A stretch of 64,000 bases of DNA, from positions 1-64,000 of the forward strand of contig JAQJVL010002181.1 in assembly GCA_035578905.1 (NCBI GenBank), written 5' to 3'. The stretch's first letter is position 1, and the number at the start of each line of letters is the position of its first letter. Positions 1-12,700 of the stretch are shown one piece after another. The notes under the pieces are model-generated. The model ran no database searches. It saw only the letters and a program-made list of their open reading frames with translations, and was not told the origin of the DNA. A program made the translations under genes and the position numbers. Origin of the DNA: Stictocephala bisonia (lineage: Eukaryota > Arthropoda > Insecta > Hemiptera > Membracidae).

Positions 1-612
1 GGTGGAGTCTTAAGAGGGAATTCCAAATATCCTAATAGCTCTAAAAATGCTAAAACCTTCCCACAAATTTAGAAGAATTATGATATGAAGTTTCATAAAA
101 TATCTAGTCCAGTTTTCCCTTGAGTAGCAAAGGGAGGGTTAGCGAAAGATTAAGCTCATTTTGGATTATTTGGTATAAGATAAGCTAAATTTATGCTATT
201 CTAAGCAGAAATTTTCCTCTTATTTTATGTAAAGAATAACAGATGATACATTGCATACTGAAAATTGTTACGATGAAAATAGGGCAATGTGATAAAGCCA
301 TACCAACACAGCATAAACAAATAATCACTTGTAAAGATATTAAAATGAATTGAAGTATTTCACACCATTTATTGTGAAACTACAAGCTTAAGGGCTCAAT
401 CAGTTTTTGAAAGTACTGTATAAGATCTCGCATTCACTAGTTTTTCACCAATGCGTCTTTTACCATTTCCAAAATGTAGTTAAGTCATAAGTTATGTTAA
501 GAATAGCTGCTAAGATATTGCACAAACAATAAACTCTCACAGCAATAAGGGTCAATTTATCATCACAATGAATTAAGTAAAATTGAATAAATTTTGAGTG
601 AGAGACAAATAC
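1..612. other. NOC3L intron 11 (partial), nothing else recognised
   Basis: Downstream of the exon 11 donor at 612. AT-rich, without a readable NOC3L exon, RNA gene or repeat that I recognise. Confidence 0.5.
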
Positions 613-794
613 CTGCATAACTCTTCGGATGAGAGAAAGAGTGCCAACTGCACCATTGTGAAGGAGCTGAGTGGCCAGCATACAAATCCGTTTGGTAAAT
701 GCTAATAACCGCTGATGTGTGATTTTTTTTCTTCTCTGGATCAGTACAACTTCCATAATCCGTAGTACAATTTTCATATCTTCATGTGTTCTGC
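613..794 (-). CDS. NOC3L: NOC3L coding exon 11, last one in window
   Basis: Acceptor CCTTTTTATAG, donor GCAG/GTATTT. Encodes [37 protein letters not shown] and [14 protein letters not shown], matching IVL.CLDVML.KRRKQV..QR..AF.KRL......N...G.L...R.L in NOC3. It joins exon 10 across 16.5 kb of transposon-filled intron. The next exon, expected to hold the PE..N..T.LWEL..L..HYHP motif, is not in bases 1-612. Confidence 0.93.
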
Positions 795-3700
795 CTATAA
801 AAAGGACAGTTACTAATTACTTATTTTTCCTAAGCAACTTAAAACTTTTTACAATTCATTTTAAGACGCCAATCCTAGAAATATAAGCAAATATGAGGAG
901 TGAATTGTGTGATGAGTGTTGATGAACAAATTTAGTCATTGTTATTAACAAAGGTCGACTGTTCCTCTGAAAGAGCTATTTATAGATAGCCAGGGTAACT
1001 AATGGACTTACAGCTTTACGTGGAATCTGAACCATGAGGTAATGGTCTGAATTTCAGCTAACTAATAAGCCTAACACTCAGTTCTCTTCCCTACACAACA
1101 TCTGAACTTTGACTACTACCAAACATGAACACCCTAGACTTCTCTAGTAATGTCCACTTCTATGGCAACAATTGAGTAGATGCTGTGTCTCAGGTATTAA
1201 GAGGACCAAGCATAGAACTTATCACCTACAATCTCCTCAACACTTTGTCCCTGAGTAGCTGACATAATATTCAAGTCATGGTGTTTTTCAAAGAGCAGAT
1301 AAATTGAGCAGTAACAATTCATCTCATATTCAGTCATACAGGCGTAATAAAATATTTACATAAACGGCAAAAAGTACATACTTAATTAGATATAACGGCC
1401 ATTAATATAACAAAACATACCTTTCTGTTCATTATGGCCTATTCTAATGGGTTGTTTTTGCTACTAGCAATAAGCACTGTAAAATTTTGACGAGACCAAG
1501 TTTTTTTTTTTTCCTTCGCCAGTTGACATGGCCTACAGGCCTGTGTGTCAACTTTATTCAACTAGTGAAGTACCGGCCATTGGCTTAGTGGGGATTTGAA
1601 CCTTGAACTTCACAGTCCGAAGCCTTAGACACTTAAACACCACGCCAGCAAATAATTTACAATAGTGAATACATACCAGAAGTATGCGGTTAAGAGCAGT
1701 GATGGGTCGGTTCCGGTTCGATTCTTTACTGAAATCGGTTCTCGGTCCTGAGTACTTTTAGAGAATGTCTCATAAAATTTTTCTAACACCTTTACGCCAG
1801 TGAATCAACAAATTATGTGAAATCAGTCTGTAAAAACTGCATAGTATTTTGGCGATTTCTTCAATATGAAGTATAATACACCCTAAAAATCTATAAAATG
1901 ACATACAATATTTCCAATAACTAGAGAATTTTATTTATTCTCAGAGTATGATTATTTAAATTTTTTGCACAAAGAAAGAATTTACTTTAAAATTAAAAAG
2001 TATACAATTTAGCTAAATGGAATATAATGCTCAAATTAGTATGCAATTGAAATTTACCTTGAGGAAATTACAAAACTTATAAGCCTAGAGAAAATTAAAA
2101 AATAACCTGCCATTTTAGGTCTGGTTTAGTAATAAAACTTATTAAAAAACAAATCACAACAATTGATTTAAATTACCACAACTAAATTTAAGAGGTTGAT
2201 GTAATTGTAGTATGTCAAAAATAAACAGCAAAAACAAATAATAATGATATAATTAATTTAAAAGAAACATTTAAATTAACTATTGGTTCTTTTTTCAATT
2301 TGTGATAATACTGAACTAAGAAAATATAAATGCTACTCACATTCATAAAAAATATACAGCCAATAATACCATAAATGTTTTTAGAAATTACATTATAAAT
2401 TTTGTTTTTAATTCAAGAAATAATAAACAATTTTGGGTCAGTAAATGTTAAGTCAATGCAATTTAAAACATTAATCCTTTAATCAATTTAAACATTAATC
2501 CAATTTTAATGAGCAGGGTCAGGCAGAGGTTTCTACTTCAGCCGGGCCAGCACTGACCTATAAAGACGTGCTCTCAACCTTGGAAGGTTGCGGTGGCTCC
2601 CTCTGACTATCCCTCCTCTATGCTCACAGAAGCCCAGGGTGAAGAAGTTGAGGGGCTGCTTATGGAGAGGATTGAACTCTTTGATCCTCTTCTGTACAGT
2701 AGTCATCCTCAATTCGAGGGACATACATAGAGCGTAGCACAGTCATCGTGTCATGCTCCAACAAGGCTACGAAAGACTGGATCCTTAACGTAATCTCCAC
2801 ACTCAGCCCTCTGCAGGGAGGTGTCAGGCTGATTGCTGGTGACAGGAAGGAGATCCTGAAGGCCACCAAGGGTACTCATAAGAGTGCCTTGCAAACTTTA
2901 GGGTAGTACTCCTGAACGCATCATCAAGATGCTTTACAAGCAGAACCCTTCCCTGGAGATGGCTGAGTGGAAGCTTCTTTCCACCAGAGAGGACCCCAAA
3001 GGTTTAACCTTTGTGTTCCTCATTTATGACCAGATCCTGAATTCTATCAGAGCCTCGGGAGGTAAAGCGCATGTGAGCCTCTGGAAGGCGTCGCTTGTGA
3101 TCCTTCAAAAGGAAAGCAACGATGCTATGGGTCCTGCAGGCCAACCTCCACCACAGAAAAGCGGCCTCGGCGACCTTATGCCGCACCTTCACCAGTGGCA
3201 AAAATGGTGTTGCTCTTATCCTGGAACCCTGGATCCATCGAAGTCGGATCACTGGACTGGGAGACTCTAAAAGGTAAGCTAATTTCATGTATCTCCAACA
3301 ATATGAGAACTTGTATTCTAATTAAGCAGGGGATACAGTGTATAATAATTTCTGAACTTTGTTCCAGGGATATAACCACCATTCAGTTGAGCTGGGAAGG
3401 AGGTGGGCAGAACCTAATTTTAAGTTCAGTCTACCTCTCCTATGACTCAGCCAGTCTACTCCCAACGCAGAGCTCCGACTTCTGGTGAAGAAATACGCTT
3501 GTGGGCAACACCTACTTATAGGATGTGACGCCAACGCTCATCACAAACTTGGCTGGGGGAGCTCCGACACCAACAGTAGAGGTGAGTCTCTCTTTGAATT
3601 TATATTAGCTAATAACTTATAGATAATTAAAGTCGGTAACAAACCAACCTTTGTTAATAGGGTGCGTAGCGAGATTATTGATATTATTTTCTATACGTCT

Positions 3701-6700
3701 AATTTAGTAGAATTCGTAAAGGTCTGGAAAGTCTCCAATGAAGCTTCACTGTCAGATCAAAAATACATTCAGTTCGCACTGAATGTTGAACAACTTAAGG
3801 AGCCCTACAGATATCCTAGGAAAACTGATTAGGCATTCTGCTCTGAACAACTCACTGCAATGACTGGATCACTGCCAAAAAGAATGAGTTGTTGGGAAGA
3901 CTTAGACTTAATTGCAACGTCTTTGAACTAAACAATTATTAGTTCTTATGTTGATAGCTGTCCCCTGCGGACAAGACCTAAATCTACCAACATTGTGTGG
4001 TGGACACAGGATTTGGACCTGCAGAGGAGAAACACTCGAATACTCTTCAATCGTGCCAAAACAACTGGAGATTGGAGAGCTTACCACTCAGCCTTAACAC
4101 AATACAATAAGGCAATAAGGAAAGCCAAGTTTGACTCCTGGAAAGTTTTTACTGAGGAACTAAATAGCTTAAAAGATGTAGCTAGACTAAACAAAGTACT
4201 GGCTTCGAAACCTTTGAACCCAATTGGTTCACTTCAGAAATCAGATGGTTAATATACATCGACGGCAGGTGAAACTATTGATCTTCTCCGCGAGACACAT
4301 TTTCCGGGATACATCCAGTGTGACTCTGGGCTGGCTGGGGCCTGTCTTGCCGGTGAAAGCCCTCGGCCAAGGGCTGCACGGGTAAACTGGAACCTGGTCA
4401 GACACATTGTCACCATTTCAAGGGTGAAATAGGCTATCAACAAGTTTAACTCATACAACTCACCCGGAGGAGACGGTGTACATCCTGCTCTTTTTCAGAA
4501 AGCACCCGACTCGGTTTTACAACTGTTTTGTGAACTTTTCAGGGCAAGCGTGGCATATGTGGTTATGTACCAACAGCCTGGGCAGTTAAGGCCCCCATCC
4601 ACTATCCGACTTGGTCCATGATTTCACCCAACTTGGTCCGATAGCCGGCCGGGTTGGGCTGTGGTTTGATGGTGTGTGGTGATGAACGAACCGTACCACA
4701 CCGAGTTGGCCGTACCGGAGGTTTTCCAGCTGGCTGAAAAACAGGCGCCAACCGTGCGACGACAATGGTTCCCCGCACCGTGTTGGACAGTGTGTGGGGG
4801 GCTACAAACCGGTTTGAGCCGTACCGGGGGTGAGGTGGCGGACAGAGGACAAGCCAGTTGCGAGCGACGTCCCGTGACAGTCACCTGTGCGTATTCATTT
4901 GTTTGTGTGTATTGAACATTTCATTGCACTATGGAGGACACTGAAGAAACGGAACAAGATCACACTGAGCCTATACCGGCGAAGAAATTGAAGGCTATAG
5001 ATGCGGAGAAAGCTATGGTTTGTAAATTTATGAATCCTACATTTTTTACAGAGTTCATAGAAACTTATAGAAACGCACCTTGTTTGTGGAAAGTATCATC
5101 GAAGGAATACCATAACAAGCAAAAGAGGGATTTAGCTATGCGAGACCTCCTAGAATTCACAAAAACTGCAATACCTGACGTCACAATTGGGTTCATAAAG
5201 AAGAGAATAGAAAACATTCGAAGCAGCTTTAGGAGAGAACTTGGTAAAGTACATGCCTCCATGACAAGTGGAGCAGGTACGGAAGATGTGTACACTCCTA
5301 AATTATGGTACTTCGATCTATTGGAATTTACAGTGGCACATGAATTGCCGAAGAAAAGCAAATGTACATTATCATCTACTAGTACAGTTGCGAAGGAAAA
5401 CATGTGCACACAGGAAGATGACGACCTTGATGACCAAATCTTGCAAGCACCACAATCTGAGGTAATTATAGAAGTTATTATCCGCAAAAATAACACTTTT
5501 CATGAAATTTGTAATTTTTTTAAATGGCCGCTATTTTGATGAAACGGAACAAGATGTTTGATTCATATTTGGCAAAAAACTGTGGGGTAGTAAAAAAAAA
5601 CCGAAAACGTCATATTTTTATCCAGTTTGATTTTTTTAAGCCTGATTTATTCAATGCGAGTTAAGTAGCCTACTGTAGTTCCTGGATGAGAACAAACATT
5701 GAGTTAATACATTACCTACAATAGGACTTTATTCTATTACTCATTCATGCTATTTATTACTTTATTTGTGTACTCCTCGCATCGTGTAAACCAGGCTTGT
5801 AATATTGCTTGTCATACGATTATTTCCGTTGTTACCAATTTGGCTAAGTAGTAATAAAAAATTATAAAAAAAAGTTATTGTCTTTTAAGCTACACATTAT
5901 GTAAGAAAGTTTGTGCTAGCTGCCAGGTAAAATTTATTTTTTATGAAAGGTATTTTCTCATAAGTAATTTTGGCACTCACCAATAAAATAAAAATAAACT
6001 TTTTCGTGTATTTCGACTTTAACTAAAAGTCGAAATATACGAAAAAAGTTATTTTTATTTAATTGGTGAGTGCCAAAATTACTTATGGACCACCAAACAT
6101 AGTGCATACCGGCAAGAGGTATTTTTTCATTCAATAAAAATACTATGTTTCGTGTATACTTTATATGTTATGAGATTTACAATGACATTACATTAAAATT
6201 TTACCATTTGTTTTGTGTACAACAGCCTACGCAACCATCTTGTCTTGTCATTCAACTGAACCAATTCTACAGAAATACTCCAAATAGTCTTGTCTACTTT
6301 TATTTGCCACTTCTGTTAATCTTCTTGCTGACAGGCCCTGTAGATTTACATACGCATTTTGTGGTATAGTCTCCCCCCCTCCATTCACCGTCAATGATGC
6401 AGCCATTTGTTGGGTCTTCACTGTCCACTGAAGAACGCGAAATGTAACTACCGTTACGGCGTAGAAAGTTGTGCAAAACTATGCAAGCTAACACTACATC
6501 TTATACTTTATTAGGCTTCATGTTGATAGTTGTGTGGAAAACCCGAAAAACGAGAAGCCATAATTCCAAATGCGTTCTCCACTACACGCCTTCCCCTGGA
6601 CAGCCTGTAATTGAATATTAGCTCATCGTAAGTTATCCCTTTTGAGGAAAAGGTTTTAATACGTCTGGCCTAAGGCTAAATGCAGAGTCACCTAAGAACG

Positions 6701-9700
6701 TAAAATTCAACTGACCCGTTGTTTGTGTAGTGTTTGGTAAATTCAGTTTATTGTTTTTCAGCCTGGCAAAAAATTCTGTCATTTCTATGACACCTCCATC
6801 AGATATTCTTCCGTTAACACCAACGTCGGCCATTACAAATTTGTAATTAGCGTCTACTAATCCCAATAGAACAATGCTGTAGTACCCCTTGTAGTTGTAA
6901 TACATGGACCCGCTGGTAGGGGGGCATACAATAGCAACGTGAACCCATCAATCACTCCTCCACAATTATGGAAATTCCACATCTTTTCAAAAGCTGAGGC
7001 TACCTCCAGCCACTCTCCAGGTGTTGTTGGAAACTGAACACATTGTGTCATATTAGTTATTATTATTAATAATAATAAACAATACCAGACATGCCAACTT
7101 TCTCAAAAAAAAAAAAAAAAAAAAAAAAAAACGTGGAGTAATATTTTTCTCAAAATTAAATAGGTACTTTTTTTAAATAATTTTGAATTCTTACTGTTAT
7201 TTTTGAATAACACTTTATTTACGGTAATTTAATACAAATGTATTACTACCGGTAATTATTTGATGACAGTATTTAACTATTATTTCTGGAATATTTTTAA
7301 ATACACATTAGCTTTATTTAATTTTTCTTATTTACCACATAAAATTACAAATAGCCCTACACTATTGTGTGTGATTTATTTCAATTCTTTATCCTGCCCT
7401 GTAATTGTCACTGTTCCTTGTTCCCGAACGACCACACCTAAAATCGTTGTTCATATTGTGACATACAGAGTGGCCTCCATCCTGGGTACCGGTGATGCGG
7501 AAGTAATGGATGGGTCGCTGACCACCTGCCCTGCTTGTTTACAACCTTTGGGGCACAATGGCTTACGCATGAACGCCCCTGCCTCATCAATGGACTTCTA
7601 GACTTTTCTTGGTTGACGAACTAGCTCTGTCACGGAACTTCGGGCACAGGGGATCCAAGAAGCTTCTAGATAGAGACCTGCAGGTGATATATACGGCCCG
7701 GATACCAGAGTCAGTCAGTCAGTCAGTCAGTCAGACAGTCAGTGATTCTAGAGCCTACAGCCCGGGTGTTTGCAGCGACAGTGAGCGAGTTCTACAGTGC
7801 GAGTGAAGTGTCCGAGTATAGTGAAGTGGTCTACGGAGAAGTTACCGGTGAGTGGTTCGTTGTGGGGATCAACGAAGGAGCAGTGCGGTACTTGTGGACG
7901 ACTTCTGAAGGGACACTGAAGAAACTGTGAGTGAACTGTTAGCATTGGACTGTAGGTAGTAGGGAATCTAGTAAAGTCACTTCGTAGTCAGTAATTGTAA
8001 ATAATAGTAGGAAATCTAGTAGAGTCACTTTATAGTTAGTAATTGTAAATAATAGTAGAGAATCTAGGAAAGCCACTTTATAGAGCAAGGAATTGTAATT
8101 AAAAGAAGGGAATTTAGTAAAGTCACTTTGCAATTAGTAGTTGTAATTGATTGCCATTTATTGATGCCATCTAAGATTGTAAATATTAATTAGTTTAACT
8201 GTAACAGTAGGCCTAATAGTAAATTGTACTTTTCACAATAGTTTTAAAGTTAAGGAAATAATCCATTTAATTGTAATAAGTTAATTTTATAGATTTAATA
8301 AATTTAGTAATTGTTTAGTATATCGTGTTGCTTATTTGTAAAACCCACATAGCGATTAATTATTTATAAATTAGGAGATAAAAACGTCAAAATATAATAG
8401 CTTTCTCCTACCTACTTTTCTTCTTTTCAGTCAATGGTTTCAACCCGAACTTCAACAATTACACGAACATTAGCAGAAGAACTTCCAATGAAGAAGAAAC
8501 CTCGTTCTCGCATTGCTGAAATGGATAATCAAAGGGAAACTTTGATACACACCGCATTGACAGCTATGCAGAAGCATGAAGACGAGTTTGACGCTGTAGG
8601 AAAGTCTGCGGCAGCTAAGTTACGGAAAATGAGTGACAATCAGAAAATCTACGCGGAGAAACTTATCAACGACACTCTGTACAAGGGTTTACTTGACAAA
8701 CTAACAGAATATACTTGTATTTCGGACAGTGCTATTCCAAATTATAATTACAAGTCAACCACGCCAGCGAGTAGTGCTAGTAGCGTTTCAGGAAACACTG
8801 TTAATCCTTATGTTAATGTAACGGAGTACAATACTGACAGTAGGTATACAAATTTGTCTGCAGTTTCTCCTGATTACGATGTTAACTATATGCAGCCATT
8901 GTAAGAAAAATTTCCAATTTGTAATCCTTAGACTATTAGTAATAAACGATTTTTTTTTATTCAAAACATAAATTTTTAGTTTATCTCTCCAATTATCAAA
9001 TATTATATTTAACTGTATCATAATAATATATGACTTATACTATAGCTAGAAAAAAGAAAACAAAGAAGAGTAATGATTTACAATAAAATAATTGGTTTAT
9101 GGTGTTTGTTGTTTGTAAATACACCACTATAGACCTACCTTTAAGTATGTCTCCCTTAAGGCTTGATAAATTGCTCTGCACGTTTCCGGAATAATTCTGC
9201 CAAGTGATTGAGCAGATATTATTGCTGAGAATTTGAGGTCTTCGAAACTTCTACCAGTTGCTAAGTACCGCAAGGTGACAGCAAGTCTATCCTCCACTGG
9301 AATAGATTCTCTTAACACTGTATTCTTTTTCTGGATTAAAGGTGACAATATATCAATTAGGTACTTATATTCATCTTCTGTCATTCGTAAATAGTTCTTG
9401 AAGTCATATGGGTTATTTTCTTTCAGTTCTAAAAGTAAATTCATATGTGAATATTCATTTCTTTTTTTAAGCCAACTTTTAACCCAGCACCTATGTTTCC
9501 TTTTTGGTTTCTTTGGAATAAACACGCCAGCTTCGTCTAATAGTAATATTGCAGCGGCCAAACGTTGCCTATCATCCATTGTTCCAGTCCAATTCACAAA
9601 ACTATACACTTTTTAACACTATACTACTATACACAAAACAATTTTCGACATACATAAAACACCAGACGACATGATCTCTAGAAAGGTTGGTACGAGACTG

Positions 9701-12700
9701 GTTCGATAATATGTGGGAGGCGACGTACCTGACTTTTGTCGGGCAAACATCTCACGCGCCGGGTTGGGGACTTGTGCGACAGACCAAGTTGGATAGTGTG
9801 TGGAGACCCGCTAGATCAAACATTTGTGTGTTCCAACCGTAAGCAAACCTGGTACGGACTGGTCTGTCGGACCAAGTTGGATAGTGGATGGGAGCCTTTA
9901 GCAAAGTGGTTTTTATCCCAAAGCGAGGCAAATCTGACTATAGCCAAGCTAAGGCATTCAAACCAATCAGTCTCTCCTCGTTTATGCTTAAAACACTGAA
10001 GTAACTGGTAGAAAGATATATCCGGGATGGGGTCCTTCAGGGACAACCTCTCCACCAGAATCAACAGGCATATCAGACTGGTAAATTATGCATCGCTGTC
10101 CTCAATGAACTGGTATGTAGAGCAGAAAATGCACAAGGGAATAAAGAGGTTGCCATGGAACAATTGCCCGTAGAGTACAGGAACGTGGAGTTCCATCAAC
10201 ACTATGCAAGTGGATGGACTCCATGCTCAGGTCCAGGCAGGTTAGTGCTTCCCTTCTCGACAAGACTAGGCAGGTCATGACGGTGAGGGGATACCCACAA
10301 GGTTGGGTACTTTCCCCACTAATGTTGAATTTGGTGGTTGATGATCTTTTGAAATCATTAACCGATACCGGTGTCTTCATACAGGGATATGCAGACGACA
10401 TAGCTCTGATGGTCACAGGCAAGTTTTGTGACACTGTTTCAGGCATCATGAATGAAAACCTGAAACCGGTAAGCAGGTGGTGTTCCAGGGGAGGACTTTC
10501 AGTCAATCTCGGAAAAACCATCATCTTGCCTTTTACGAGAAAAAGAGATCTTGGAACACTTTAAAACTCAACGGAGTTCCATTGGGACTCTCTGAGAAAG
10601 CTATATATCTAGGGGTAACCCTAGTTTGCAACCTGACTTGGAACTATCATCTCTCTACTGTGATTAACAGGGCTCTTAGCATCCAGGCGCACTGTTGGTT
10701 TGACATGGGGGATGAGGCCGCATATGTCTTGCTGGCTCTATGAGGCAGTCATTCGTCCGAAGATCTATGGGGCTCTTTTGTGGGGGAACAAGGCTTGTCA
10801 GAGCTCGGCGAGTAAAAAGCTTGCTAGTATCCAATTAATCTAATTAATAAAAATTAGCATGCTTAATTATAACACGTGTGTTCTCAAGCACACCTACGGC
10901 ATCACTCGAAGTGCTGCTCAATTTACTGCCACTTGACCTTTACCTTACGGCGGAGGCTAAGAAGGCAGCTTACAAACTGAATAATGAAGGCAAGCTCAAG
11001 AGAAACAGATTCAAATCTGGCTAGTGAAAATCAACTACACAACAGAACATTGGACAAGGTACCAGATGTCATGGACACAAAAATTTCATTCTCCAGACCT
11101 TACCTGGTCGACATTGAATCCAGGGAGGACTGGAGACTTAAATCCCGCCACCTACAGAAATCATCTGCTACACGGATGGTTCTGTCATGGAGGGTGGGGC
11201 TGGGTATGGGGTCTACGGTCTCTCTACTGGGACTCGCCTATGGGGTAGTCTGGGGAGGTACTGTATGATCTACCAGGCCGAGCTTTTTGCCATCCTTTTC
11301 TGCGCCCAACAGGGACTAGTAAGATAAGTCAGGGGTAAACAGATCTCTATTATGTCGGACAGTCAAGCCGCTCTTAAATCACTTGACTCCTGCCAATTCA
11401 CCCCAAGTCTCACTTGAGAATGTTTTCGAACTTTGTGCCCCTTGGCCCGCCTTAATAATGTCCAATTGAGATGGGTTTCGGGGCACAGCGGCCTCGAAGG
11501 AAAGGAAGAGGCTGACCTCCTTTATTTCCAAGATGGGAGCGACGACTCCATTTGTGGGGCCCCAGCCAGTATGTGGCATTGGACTTACCACTGAAATACT
11601 GAACTTGACGAAAAATTGCCACCACAATGGATGGCAAAATATTTGGTGAGGGGATAAAACCCTACTCACCCTACTGGTGAGGGGCTGACCAAATCACTCA
11701 CTGCCATGAATCGTCATGACATCAGGTTGGTGATTGCGTATATTACTGGACATGGCTACTTCAGGAAACATCTGGCAAAGACTGGTCTCTACAGAGACGA
11801 GAACAGTTGCCCGCTTTGTGGTGAGGCTCTCCAGTCTGCCGAACATTTACTAAGTGCGAAGCTCTGGAGCTCAGGAGAAGGAGAATATTCGGACACAAGG
11901 TCTCAGAAGAAAGAATGGTAGCTAGTCTGTGGAAAAATATTTTTGAGCTGGCTAAGACGCTTGGAATAGGTACCCCATTCTAGTAGGTAACAGGGGAGCA
12001 CAATAAACCTAAGGTTGAAGTGCAACCTAGGAATAGCCTCAGAGCTTTTCTTCCCCTCAGCAAACTAAACTAAACTAAACTACTTTTAATGTAATTATGT
12101 TGTTTTGATATTTTTGACTAACATTTTATCTATGGAGGTTATATATGATAAAAAATAATGTATAGGAATTTTTTCTAAAATCAGTAGTAAATTAACGTAT
12201 TTAAAGTTAATTTTATTTTGTAACTGCATTTTTGAAGAAGTTAGTATAATTTCCTGTGCATTTAAGTGCCTAGTGAAATGTGTAAGCTAATGAGTTAAAA
12301 ATTAAATTTCAAATATGCCTTAAGATAATTAAGTAGTATCATTGATTTTACTATACATAGAAGATAGTTCCATCCAATGTTAAATTTTGAGGCACGGAAA
12401 ATGGGAGCGACCGTGCTGCAACCTGTCGTCAATCAAGTTAAAGAGGTCGAAATTGCCTCCAGTTTCGACTGTTCGGTTGCACAACCTGTGAGCAGTAAAG
12501 GAACTAATCACTCCCTCTAATTCCCCCATTCTCTCTCTCTCCTTCTATCGAGACGCTCATCTGGAAGTACTTGTCTACGTCGCCACTGCACCTGTACTGT
12601 CGCCGATTGGCCTTGATAGTGGGTCAAAGTGGGATATTATTCCTTGCTGTGCTATGTCTTGCACGGAAAGAAATCGCGATCTTTTATTTAGGCCTTAAGG

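Larger units (their letters stand above)
6300..9579 (-). pseudogene. HARBI1-like transposase, two exons, frameshifted
   Basis: Exon 1 9579-9139 (donor CTTAAAG/GTAGGT) encodes [18 protein letters not shown], the N-terminal helical domain, ending RETYLK. Exon 2 starts at 7033 (acceptor GTGTTCAG): [19 protein letters not shown]. Catalytic triad positions are all visible: D in VIDG, D in FLGDSAF, E in RRVVENAFG, then [12 protein letters not shown]. Exon 2 is broken by a one-base loss near 6945 (between VIDG and [12 protein letters not shown]), a shift near 6635, another near 6530 and a stop before DVVLAC. An upstream in-frame ATG at 9609 is possible. The copy cannot make a full transposase. Confidence 0.85.
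4589..9897. mobile_element. Harbinger (PIF) DNA transposon, TTA target duplication
   Basis: Left end AGGCCCCCATCCACTATCC matches the reverse complement of the right end (AGGCTCCCATCCACTATCC), and similarity continues through ACTTGGTCC. The element is flanked by TTA at 4586-4588 and 9898-9900, the usual Harbinger 3-bp duplication. Inside are a two-exon MADF gene on plus and a HARBI1-like transposase on minus, the standard two-gene set of the superfamily. Removing the element and one TTA restores a continuous LINE reverse transcriptase frame, which proves the borders. Confidence 0.93.

Noticed and set aside
7109..7131. Poly-A run as a retroposon tail
   Set aside because: No processed-gene sequence or SINE body is attached; treated as a simple repeat.
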